Under the pieces are notes generated by a model. The model was not told the DNA's origin, did no database searches, and saw nothing but the letters and a program-made list of their open reading frames with translations. Shown piece after piece: positions 57,172-64,000 of a stretch of 64,000 nt of DNA (its first letter is position 1; every line of letters begins with the position of its first letter). Origin of the DNA: Sulfuricurvum sp. (GTDB lineage Bacteria > Campylobacterota > Campylobacteria > Campylobacterales > Sulfurimonadaceae); the NCBI RefSeq assembly GCF_023229695.1, contig NZ_JALNYS010000001.1, forward strand, positions 197,697-261,696. Direction: 5' to 3'. The translations under genes and the position numbers were made by a program.

Positions 57172-58565
57172 GCCAATCCTTTGATCGTTGAGAGGAGTTC
57201 ATGCAAAGGGGGGACGGGGTGGCGGCGCCGAATCGTAGAGGCAAATTTCTGCACCTTGCCGAATGCGTTGATAATGCTCCCCGATTGTTCGGTATAGGGG
57301 GCGATCGGGATCTGGAGTTCGCGGGTGTCGATCGGATGGACGCAAAAATGGATCTGATCGACCGAAACCGGGGTTTGGTTGTCGAAATTCAACACGAGCG
57401 ATGCGGCGCAAAGGGCGGCGTTCATTTCACTCTCGTCTTCGCTGATCCCCAAAAGGGGCAGAGCGCTCCGGTTGGCGGCGCGGTCATTCAGCCGTAAAAA
57501 ATCGTCTCCGAACGTTTCATCGAACGAGCCCCTCTCCACCCCGAAAAGGGGGATGGCGTATTGCAGGCAGTAGTCTCGCAGAGCAGTGAGGTTTTCACAG
57601 CTGAGCGAAGGGCTTGCGAGGGCGACGACTCCGGAGCCGGAGGCCGCGAGTTTTTGGTGATAGAGCTCCAGCGCTTCGGATAGGGTAATCGCGGTTCCGG
57701 AGTATCTCGGAGTGGTGAGGGTTGCGTCGCCGGTATGGTTTTTATAGCTCAGCCGCCCCTCGTCGCAGATAAAAAATCCGTTCACCTCCCGCTCAACGCG
57801 GGGGCGGTAGCGGTAGATGAGGTCATCTCCGTATTTTTGGGGATAATGGTCGATAAAGATGGAACACCCCCGTGCGCATCCGTGGCAGAGGGAGGGGTCG
57901 CTCTTCAAAAACCAGACCCTCTGATGAAACCGAAAATCTCCGGAGGTCAACGCACCTACAGGACAGAGATCGACGACGTTCATGGCGTAACCGTCGGCTT
58001 TGAGCCCTTGGGGTTCGAAGGTGGTGACGCAGGCGTGATTACCCCGATTGGCAATGACGAGATCCCCCGTACCGATGATGTTTTCGGTAAAACGGGTGCA
58101 CCGCGCGCACAAAACACACCGTTCCTGATCGAGGATGACGTGAGAGCCCAGATCGACTTTTTTGGCTTTGCGGACTTTGTCGGCACGGTCGATCCGCGAT
58201 TCGTAAAGCCCCACCTCCATGTAATAGTTTTGGAGGCTGCACTCCCCCGCCTGATCGCAGATGGGGCAGTCGACGGGGTGGTTGATCAGCTCCAGTTCCA
58301 GAATGCTCCGCTTTACCGCCATAATCGAATCGCTGAGGGTACGGATGCTCATCCCCTCTTTGACGCGGGTGTTGCAGGCGATCTGCGGCCGTTTTTGCCC
58401 CTCGATTTCCACCATGCACATGCGGCAGTTTCCGTCGACCCCGAGGGCTTCGTGATAGCAAAAATGGGGGACGGAAACGCCGTTATCGAGCAGTACCTGC
58501 AACAGAATCGACCCCTCCGGTGCGCTAAGTGTTTGGGCGTTGACGGTAATGGTGACGTTATTCAT
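57168..58565 (-). CDS. nuoG: NADH-quinone oxidoreductase subunit G, short form
   Basis: 465 residues, about half of the roughly 900 in E. coli. The N-terminal electron-transfer part is complete: 2Fe-2S site (FCYHEALGVDGNCRMCMVEI), N5 site with His and three Cys (HPVDCPICDQAGECSLQ), N4 site (CVLCARCTRF, CPVGAL), and an N7-like site (CHGCARGCSIF, FFICDEGR). The C-terminal molybdopterin-oxidoreductase-like domain is shortened to about 200 residues. The end (LLSTIKGLA) overlaps the start of nuoH, so the gene appears naturally short and not broken. Confidence 0.92.
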   Translation of the reverse strand: MNNVTITVNAQTLSAPEGSILLQVLLDNGVSVPHFCYHEALGVDGNCRMCMVEIEGQKRPQIACNTRVKEGMSIRTLSDSIMAVKRSILELELINHPVDCPICDQAGECSLQNYYMEVGLYESRIDRADKVRKAKKVDLGSHVILDQERCVLCARCTRFTENIIGTGDLVIANRGNHACVTTFEPQGLKADGYAMNVVDLCPVGALTSGDFRFHQRVWFLKSDPSLCHGCARGCSIFIDHYPQKYGDDLIYRYRPRVEREVNGFFICDEGRLSYKNHTGDATLTTPRYSGTAITLSEALELYHQKLAASGSGVVALASPSLSCENLTALRDYCLQYAIPLFGVERGSFDETFGDDFLRLNDRAANRSALPLLGISEDESEMNAALCAASLVLNFDNQTPVSVDQIHFCVHPIDTRELQIPIAPYTEQSGSIINAFGKVQKFASTIRRRHPVPPLHELLSTIKGLA

Positions 58566-59815
58566 CCCTCAGACCTCTGAAAATAGTGTTCGAATTCGGG
58601 ACGGAACTTTTTGACAAACGCGTTGATCACTCCCGAAACGGCCGGGGCGAAGACGCAGATCGTTTGGCCGTTCATCGTTTTGCTGACATCGAGGAGGGTC
58701 TGGATGTGTGTTTCGTCTCCGCGCCCAGCGAGGATATGGCGGATGAGGGTATCGACCCACCCCGTCCCCTCGCGGCAGGGGGTACATTGTCCGCACGATT
58801 CGTGGCGGTAAAACGACAGGAGATTGTGGAGCGCTTTGACCATGCAGCTCTCTTCGTCCATGATGATCATCCCCCCCGTACCCAGCCCCGAACCCATCGC
58901 CGAGAGGGTTTCGTAATCCAGCGTCGCTTTTTCCGCCTCTTCGGCGGTCAATACCGGGGTTGAAGCCCCGCCCGGGATCACCGCTTTGAGCTTTTTGCCG
59001 TTTTTGACCCCCCCGCCGAGTTCATCGATCACCTCCATCATCCGAAGACCGAAGGGGAGTTCGTAGACGCCGGGACGGGAGATGTGACCGCTCATCGCAA
59101 AGAGCATCGTCCCGGGGCTTTGGTCGGTCCCGTAGGCGCGATACGCTTCAAACCCCTCTTGGACGATAAAGGGGACGGTGGCGATCGTTTCGACGTTGTT
59201 GACGGTGGCGGGATGGCCGAAATACCATTCGCATTCGGGTTTGGCCGGTTTAAGCCGTGGATGCCCCCGCTTCCCCTCCAGCGATTCGAGGAGGGCACTC
59301 TTTTCGCCGCAGATGTAGGCTCCCGCCCCACGGTGGACGCTCAGGGAGAGGTTAAAGCCGGAGTTGCGGATGTTCTCCCCGAGGTAGCCCCTCTCATACG
59401 CTTCCTCGACCGCTTCGACGAGACGGTCATGAAACGCTTTGTACTCGCCACGGATATAGACGTAGGCGTGATCGGCCCCCATCGCATAGGCGCTGACGAT
59501 GATCCCCTCGATCAGCAGATGGGGATCATACTGGAGAATCTGGCGGTCCTTGAACGTTCCGGGCTCCGATTCGTCGGCATTGACGACGAGATAGGAGGGG
59601 GAGATGGTTTTGGGCATCAGCCTCCATTTTTTCCCCGTCGGGGCCCCTCCGCCCCCTTTTCCGCGCAGTCCCGAACGCTCTATCTCGGTCGTAATCGCAT
59701 CGGGCTCCATGGCAAACGCTTTGGAGAGAGTTGCATATCCCCCATGCAGGAGGGCAACATCGATACGGTGGGCATCGGGGATATCGAATTTTCGGCTGAC
59801 GATGCGCTGTATCAT
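58562..59815 (-). CDS. nuoF: NADH-quinone oxidoreductase subunit F
   Basis: 417 residues, carrying the NADH- and FMN-binding site and cluster N3. GLRGKGGGGAPTGKKW (FMN/NADH glycine loop), NADESEPGTFKDR, YIRGEY, HRGAGAYICGEKSALLESLEGK and the 4Fe-4S motif ESCGQCTPCREGTGW with a distal Cys in TICVFAP. ATG 59815 is chosen as the start because it overlaps nuoE by 4 bases and gives the family N-terminus; the frame is open to 59977, but that extension is NuoE DNA in another frame. Confidence 0.95.
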   Translation of the reverse strand: MIQRIVSRKFDIPDAHRIDVALLHGGYATLSKAFAMEPDAITTEIERSGLRGKGGGGAPTGKKWRLMPKTISPSYLVVNADESEPGTFKDRQILQYDPHLLIEGIIVSAYAMGADHAYVYIRGEYKAFHDRLVEAVEEAYERGYLGENIRNSGFNLSLSVHRGAGAYICGEKSALLESLEGKRGHPRLKPAKPECEWYFGHPATVNNVETIATVPFIVQEGFEAYRAYGTDQSPGTMLFAMSGHISRPGVYELPFGLRMMEVIDELGGGVKNGKKLKAVIPGGASTPVLTAEEAEKATLDYETLSAMGSGLGTGGMIIMDEESCMVKALHNLLSFYRHESCGQCTPCREGTGWVDTLIRHILAGRGDETHIQTLLDVSKTMNGQTICVFAPAVSGVINAFVKKFRPEFEHYFQRSEG

Positions 59816-60285
59816 GATAACCCCTCCAACAGCGCGTCGAGAGATTCGGGGGTGACGTTCTCGTGATAGGTTTCGTTGAGACTCAGCATCGGAGCACCGC
59901 CGCAGCCGCCCAGACACTCGACGAGGCTCAGGGTGAACCGTCCGTCTTCGGTGGTCTCTCCGGGACGGATTCCCCATTTTTTCCCCAGATGCTCAATCAG
60001 CGCATCTTTGCCGCAAAGGGCGCATGAGAGGGTTTGGCACAGTTCGATGTGATAGGTTCCGACCGCAGAGAGTCGAAACATCGTGTAAAACGTCGCAATA
60101 CCGAAGAGATGCGAGGGGGAGAGTTCCAGCCGCGCGGCGATCGTTCGGATCGCTTCGGGGGTAATCCACCCCTCCTGATATTGGGCCATCCACAGCATCG
60201 GCAGGGTGAGGGACTCTTTTTTTGGGTATTCTCCCCATAATTTTTTGATTTTTTCTTCGTTGATCGGATTGAAGGTAAAACTCAT
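59812..60285 (-). CDS. nuoE: NADH-quinone oxidoreductase subunit E
   Basis: 157 residues with a thioredoxin-like fold holding cluster N1a. Ligands are in ELCQTLSCALCG and VECLGGCGGAPML. The N-terminal helical bundle includes MLWMAQYQEGWITPEAI and FGIATFYTMFRL, as in the family. With NuoF it forms the NADH-oxidising module. Its presence matters because H. pylori and C. jejuni lack NuoE and NuoF. Confidence 0.95.
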   Translation of the reverse strand: MSFTFNPINEEKIKKLWGEYPKKESLTLPMLWMAQYQEGWITPEAIRTIAARLELSPSHLFGIATFYTMFRLSAVGTYHIELCQTLSCALCGKDALIEHLGKKWGIRPGETTEDGRFTLSLVECLGGCGGAPMLSLNETYHENVTPESLDALLEGLS

Positions 60286-61976
60286 CGGTCCATCTCTCCG
60301 GCGATAATATTGAGGCTTCCGAGGTTGATGATCGCATCGGCAAGCTGTTCGTTTTCGATCATGGAGGGGTAGGCTGCCATGTGGAGGAAACTGGGAGCTT
60401 TGACTTTGACTTTATAAGGGGTTCCGCTCCCGTCGGAGACGACGTAAAAACCGAGCTCTCCGTTACTCGCTTCGAGAGAGGAGTAGTGCTCTCCTCTCGG
60501 TACTTTGACCCCTTCGAAAATGAGTTTGAACTGATTCATGGCCCCCTCTATGGTGGTATAAACGGCTTGTTTTTGGGGGAGGATAATGGCGGGATTGGAG
60601 ACGTTGATCGCCCCCCCCGGCATTTGAGCAACGCATTGGCGGACGATACGGATACTCTGGTCGATTTCGGCAAAACGGACCGTCATCCGGTCATAAATGT
60701 CCCCCACACTCCCGATAGGGGAGTCGAACTCGAACCGGTCATAATAGTAATAGGGGGTGTTTTTCCGCTGATCGTATTGGACTCCGCTGGCCCGCAGGTT
60801 GGGTCCGCTAAACCCGTAAAAGAGTGCCTGCTGTGCGGTGACAATCCCGACGTTTTGGGTGCGGTCCAGAAAAATGCGGTTGTGTTCGATCAGTTTGAGG
60901 GTATCGCCGACCCCTTTTTCGATCTTTCGGAGGATGAACTCCAGATCACTCTCGTATCCGCGATACAGATCATTGGCCATCCCCCCGACACGCATGTAGC
61001 TGTTGGTGAGGCGGGCCCCCGTGAGTTTGGAGAGAAAGGTATAGGCATCTTCTCTGGGATTAAAGAGGTACCAGAAATTGGTCAATGCCCCCATGTCGAC
61101 CAGATTGGCCGCCAGACAGATCAGGTGGTCGAGTATGCGGGAGAGTTCGATCAGCAAAACCCGGATGTAGATCCCCCGTTCGGGAAGGGTGACCCCCAGC
61201 ATCTCTTCGATCGCCTTTGCAAACGCGACGTTGTTGATCAGCGATGAGCAGTAATTGAGCCGGTCGGTATAGGGGATGATCTGGTTGTAGGTGTGGTTCT
61301 CGCAGCTTTTTTCAAACCCTCGGTGCAGATATCCGATCTCGCTGACTGCCGCGATGATGCTCTCCCCCTCAAGTGCGACGAAGGTGCGGATGGTCCCGTG
61401 GCTTGCCGGATGGGAGGGGCCGAGGTTGAGAAACATCAAATCCTTGTTCGGTTCGGTGTACCCCCCCTCTCCATCCGGGAAAATGATTTTTTTCTCTAGC
61501 AGACGCTGACGCATTTGAGGCATCAGATCGACCGCTTCGCTGCACGGCTGTGCCTGAGTGATCGGGTACTCTTTGCGCAAAGGGTGGCCGATAAACTGGT
61601 GGTGGTTGAGAATCCGTTCCGGATTCGGATGCCCTTCGAACAAGATGCCGTACTGATCGTACACCTCCCTCTCCAGCCAGTCGGCGCACGGGTAATGGGG
61701 GGTGAGGGTTTCGACGGTGAGGGCATCGCGGGGGAGATAGCATTTGAGGCTGAACGCTTGGGTAAAATCCCCGCTCCGTAACAGGTAGACGAGGGCAAAA
61801 GGTTCGGGATGGAAAGAGGGGTAGAGGGTATAATCGATGGCGGTGATATCGAGCAGCAGCGTATAGCCCGACGATTTGAGGATTTCGATCCCCAAAAGGA
61901 GATTTTCTCTGGCAATCGTCGCATGGGTCAGAAGTGTATCGCTTCGGATATCGGTAAAGCAGTCGGGCATATTCAT
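60282..61976 (-). CDS. nuoCD: NADH-quinone oxidoreductase fused subunit CD
   Basis: 564 residues. Residues 1 to about 150 are NuoC (LLDITAIDYTLYPSFHPEPFALVYLL; EREVYDQYGILFEGHPNPERIL), joined by a short linker to NuoD (DLMFLNLGPSHPASHGTIRTFVALEGE, HRGFEKSCENHTYNQ, ARLTNSYMRVGGMA), ending FVVSDGSG-type YVVSDGSGTPYKVKVKAPSF and IIAGEMDR. NuoD forms the quinone pocket with NuoB and has the key His and Tyr positions. ATG 61976 overlaps the nuoB stop by 4 bases; the open frame further upstream is nuoB DNA in another frame. Confidence 0.95.
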   Translation of the reverse strand: MNMPDCFTDIRSDTLLTHATIARENLLLGIEILKSSGYTLLLDITAIDYTLYPSFHPEPFALVYLLRSGDFTQAFSLKCYLPRDALTVETLTPHYPCADWLEREVYDQYGILFEGHPNPERILNHHQFIGHPLRKEYPITQAQPCSEAVDLMPQMRQRLLEKKIIFPDGEGGYTEPNKDLMFLNLGPSHPASHGTIRTFVALEGESIIAAVSEIGYLHRGFEKSCENHTYNQIIPYTDRLNYCSSLINNVAFAKAIEEMLGVTLPERGIYIRVLLIELSRILDHLICLAANLVDMGALTNFWYLFNPREDAYTFLSKLTGARLTNSYMRVGGMANDLYRGYESDLEFILRKIEKGVGDTLKLIEHNRIFLDRTQNVGIVTAQQALFYGFSGPNLRASGVQYDQRKNTPYYYYDRFEFDSPIGSVGDIYDRMTVRFAEIDQSIRIVRQCVAQMPGGAINVSNPAIILPQKQAVYTTIEGAMNQFKLIFEGVKVPRGEHYSSLEASNGELGFYVVSDGSGTPYKVKVKAPSFLHMAAYPSMIENEQLADAIINLGSLNIIAGEMDR

Positions 61977-62527
61977 CGGGCTTTGACCAGATCGCACGGA
62001 GTGCAGGCATTTTCGTTGCAGCACATCGTTTGAAGCCCTTTGTCGTGATGGTTGCCGGAGATGATCCCCTGAATCTGGATAATCGCATCGAGGAGCGCTT
62101 CGGGTCGCGGGGGGCACCCGGCGACATACACATCCACCGGAATGATCGTATCGATCCCCTGCATCGTCGTATAGTTGTCGTAAAATCCGCCGCTGCTGGC
62201 ACAGGCTCCCATTGCAATGACCCACTTGGGCTCACTCATCTGATCGTAAATCTGTTTCAGTACCGGACCTTGCTTGTACGTGATGGTCCCCGCTACGATC
62301 ATCAGATCGGCCTGACGCGGGGAGAAACGGATCGCTTCGGCCCCGAAACGGGCCAGATCGTATTTACTGGCCGTTACCCCCATAAATTCGATCGCACAGC
62401 ACGCCGTTCCGAAAATCATCGGCCACAGCGAAGATTCCCTCGCCCAGTTGACCATGGCGTCCACGCGGGTCGTGATGATGCTCTCACCCAACACGTCGAC
62501 GGCTGTTGCGGGATTTTTCATGTCCAT
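61973..62527 (-). CDS. nuoB: NADH-quinone oxidoreductase subunit B
   Basis: About 184 residues. Carries cluster N2, the last before quinone: FGTACCAIEFM (adjacent Cys pair), AMGACASSGGFYDNY and VAGCPPRPEALLDAI. A Cys-rich tail (MCCNENACTPCDLVKAR) is unusual; several NuoB proteins end without extra Cys. ATG 62527 follows AAGGG at good spacing; ATG 62521, which overlaps the nuoA stop, is the alternative. Confidence 0.94.
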   Translation of the reverse strand: MDMKNPATAVDVLGESIITTRVDAMVNWARESSLWPMIFGTACCAIEFMGVTASKYDLARFGAEAIRFSPRQADLMIVAGTITYKQGPVLKQIYDQMSEPKWVIAMGACASSGGFYDNYTTMQGIDTIIPVDVYVAGCPPRPEALLDAIIQIQGIISGNHHDKGLQTMCCNENACTPCDLVKAR

Positions 62528-62880
62528 TTGAGCCCTTTTTTTTGATAGACGTAGAGGAGCCCCGCGATCAGCAGCCCCATAAACGTGAACATCTCGATCA
62601 ATCCGAACACCCCTAAGTCTCTCAGATTGACGGCCCACGGCAGCATAAAGACCACTTCGATGTCAAAGAGGATAAAGATAATCGCCACGCGGTAGTATTG
62701 GATACTGAAACGTTCATTCGTATCCCCGACCGGGGTCGAAATACCGCTTTCGTACGCTTCCTCCTTTGCCCGATTGGTGTGGTTTCGGGGGCCGAGGTAT
62801 CTGGCCAGATGAAACAAGGCGGGCAAGGCGAGTGCAATCACACTCAGGATGAGTGCGGCCAAAGAGAGGGAATTATCCAA
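62518..62880 (-). CDS. nuoA: NADH-quinone oxidoreductase subunit A
   Basis: Three membrane helices, with the conserved loop AYESGISTPVGDTNERFSIQYY and IIFILFDIEVVFMLPWAVN. First gene of the operon. The frame is open to an ATG at 62949, but the TTG at 62880 has AAAGG upstream, gives a normal length (120 residues), and the 62949 ATG lies inside a probable -10 box. I therefore prefer TTG. Confidence 0.88.
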   Translation of the reverse strand: MDNSLSLAALILSVIALALPALFHLARYLGPRNHTNRAKEEAYESGISTPVGDTNERFSIQYYRVAIIFILFDIEVVFMLPWAVNLRDLGVFGLIEMFTFMGLLIAGLLYVYQKKGLKWT

Positions 62881-62944
62881 ACAGGGAGCCTTTCTGTGAT
62901 ATATTGGTGATATTTGAATATTTTTAACGGCATCTTTGGAAGGA

Positions 62945-62950
62945 ATCATA
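62945..62950 (-). promoter_or_regulatory. Possible -10 box of the nuo operon
   Basis: The minus strand reads TTTGTTATGATTCC with TATGAT. It overlaps the ATG at 62949, so that codon would not be transcribed; a start near 62938 leaves a leader of about 58 bases to TTG 62880. Confidence 0.35.
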
Positions 62951-63030
62951 ACAAATATTTATTAAATTTTGGAGACAGAAGGATTCAAATGGGTTTTAAG
63001 GGAGATTGAGTCTAATAAAGAGGAAAGTTT

Positions 63031-63109
63031 AAAGCTTCCCGTATCTTTCGGATACGGGAGATTACTAACCTTTTCGCACTTGTTTAAACAAGGTGCATAA
63101 GGTCAGTTA
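63031..63109 (-). repeat. Half copy of dispersed repeat family A (A6)
   Basis: AAGCTTCCCGTATC-TTTCG-GATACGGGAGATTACTAAC, then CTTGTTTAAACAAGGTGC and AAGGTCAGTT. It holds the outer end with its two hairpins and lacks the other terminal repeat. It lies in the same orientation as A2. Its edge forms the TAA stop of the peroxiredoxin gene (63107-63109). Confidence 0.7.
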
Positions 63110-63703
63110 TAACTCTTCTGCGTGAGCGGCAAGATATTCGGCAACCCCTTCGGTGCTGGCTTTCATACCCGCGTCCCCTTTTGCCCATCCGGCAGGACAT
63201 ACTTCACCGTGTTCGTTTGTGAACAGCATCGCATCGATCATACGAAGCATTTCGTCGATGTTACGGCCAAGCGGAAGGTCGTTGATCACGGCGTGACGGA
63301 CAGTCCCGTCTTTGTCGATCAGGAATGAACCGCGAAGGGCTACCGCATCCCCGAAAAGAACATCGTAATCACGTGAGATTTGTTTGTTCAAATCCGCTAC
63401 GAGGGGGTAACGAACCTGTCCGATACCACCTTGGTTAACCGGAGTGTTTTTCCATGCAAAGTGACTGAATTGTGAGTCGACGGATACACCGATAACGTTG
63501 ATTCCGCGTTCGGTAAATGCATCAAGACGGTGATCGAATGCGATAAGCTCAGACGGACATACGAACGTAAAGTCCAACGGATAGAAGAAAAGGACAGCCC
63601 CTTTTTCACCCAGATTTTCATAAAGGTTGAAATTGTCAACGATTTGGTTGTCTCCCAGAACGGTAGTCGCAGTGAAGTCCGGAGCTTTTTTGGTAACGAG
63701 CAT
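63107..63703 (-). CDS. tsaA: 2-Cys peroxiredoxin (AhpC/TsaA type)
   Basis: 198 residues. Reduces peroxides with a peroxidatic Cys in FYPLDFTFVCPSELIAFD (about residue 48) and a resolving Cys in GEVCPAGWAKG (about 169). The GGIGQVRYPLVAD segment (GGLG-like) and a C-terminal helix after the resolving Cys fit typical, sensitive 2-Cys peroxiredoxins, related to the major TsaA/AhpC of H. pylori and C. jejuni. A -10 box lies at 63738-63743. The stop codon is supplied by the end of repeat A6. Confidence 0.95.
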   Translation of the reverse strand: MLVTKKAPDFTATTVLGDNQIVDNFNLYENLGEKGAVLFFYPLDFTFVCPSELIAFDHRLDAFTERGINVIGVSVDSQFSHFAWKNTPVNQGGIGQVRYPLVADLNKQISRDYDVLFGDAVALRGSFLIDKDGTVRHAVINDLPLGRNIDEMLRMIDAMLFTNEHGEVCPAGWAKGDAGMKASTEGVAEYLAAHAEEL

Positions 63704-63737
63704 GAAGTTTCCTTGTGTGGTTTTTTGGTAATGGGAA

Positions 63738-63743
63738 ATTGTA
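63738..63743 (-). promoter_or_regulatory. -10 box of the peroxiredoxin gene
   Basis: The minus strand reads GTGTTACAATTTCC with TACAAT, about 35 bases before the start codon. The rest of 63744-63865 shows no recognised feature. Confidence 0.5.
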
Positions 63744-63865
63744 ACACACTAAGATTAATCCAAATGAGATTCATAAAATTAGCCCGAGAATATAAACGAT
63801 AATTATTATTAATTAGAATGAAATATGCATTTTTTTGAATGGCTGCTTCGCATCCTAAAATGTAT

Positions 63866-64000
63866 AACTGACCTTACGCACCTTGTCTAAACGCGTGCGA
63901 AAAGGTTAGTAATCTCCCGTATCCGAAAGATACGGGAAGCTTTAGGGGGTTGTATGGGTGAAAAGCGTCAAAAAAGCCAACTGCTTGGCTTTTTTAGCTT
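63866..64000 (+). repeat. Dispersed repeat family A, copy A7, cut by the window edge
   Basis: Begins AACTGACCTTACGCACCTTG, the cleanest left end in the window. It continues with the perfect hairpin TCCCGTATC-CGAAA-GATACGGGA and the AAAAAAGCCAACTGCTTGGC module seen in A3 and A4. The right end lies beyond the window. Confidence 0.75.

Noticed and set aside
59816..59977. Long N-terminal extensions of NuoF (and likewise of NuoCD and NuoB)
   Set aside because: They are the upstream gene read in another frame; Arg-rich, and not part of the families. Starts overlapping the upstream stop by a few bases fit better.
1..64000. Prophage or integrated plasmid
   Set aside because: No integrase, terminase, capsid, portal, transposase or replication gene was seen; the accessory parts are limited to the toxin-antitoxin and restriction islands.

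Overview
The window looks like chromosome of a free-living member of the Campylobacterota (Epsilonproteobacteria), probably near Sulfuricurvum or Sulfurimonas. This is inferred from protein style and gene neighbourhoods (recG, lptD next to an MCE protein, atpE standing alone next to a tRNA, a 14-subunit nuo cluster, NhaD, an Aer-like PAS protein); no database search was possible. Base composition is moderate. Two places are clearly AT-richer: the target-recognition part of a type III methyltransferase gene and the ATPase/TOPRIM pair behind it.

Layout. 1-5620: end of an unknown gene, recG, then a toxin-antitoxin island: MNT/HepT, YafQ-like pair, MNT/HEPN and ParE-like pair, interrupted by hpf on the other strand. 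The last three modules, and the next gene, start in a near-identical leader that carries the ribosome-binding site. 5641-12680: a giant secreted MshQ-like protein followed by three prepilin-like genes, resembling the minor-pilin half of an MSHA-type IV pilus operon. 12703-13125: two different dispersed intergenic repeats and a terminator. 13135-19063 (minus): a phosphorelay with an Aer-like PAS protein, a PAS/HPt protein, a NIT-domain hybrid histidine kinase and a CheY-like regulator. 19137-34460: housekeeping genes uvrC (minus), lptM-like, nadB, nhaD, guaA, hemD, a probable 6S RNA, purD, an RDD protein, lptD, an MCE protein, pnp and atpE. 34509-41335: tRNA-Leu, small unknown genes, a DnaQ-family exonuclease, a pair of paralogous unknown genes flanking a nested repeat, and a three-gene unit of a repeat protein, a MoxR ATPase and a VWA protein.

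41404-48914: a defence island. A type III restriction-modification operon (mod...res) has an AAA ATPase gene and a TOPRIM-like gene inserted between its two subunits, with overlapping reading frames, and a Pif1/RecD-like helicase behind. This is the best candidate for an under-described system. 48961-62880 (minus): fetB at the tail of nuoABCDEFGHIJKLMN, with nuoC and nuoD fused, nuoE and nuoF present and a short nuoG. 63107-63703 (minus): a 2-Cys peroxiredoxin.

Two families of structured dispersed repeats run through the intergenic regions. Family A has ends like AACTGACCTTACGCAC / GTGCGTAACATCAGTT and several internal hairpins. Family B is 131 bp. Family A ends form the stop codon of hpf and of the peroxiredoxin gene. 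Family B sits between two family A segments at 36796-37157.
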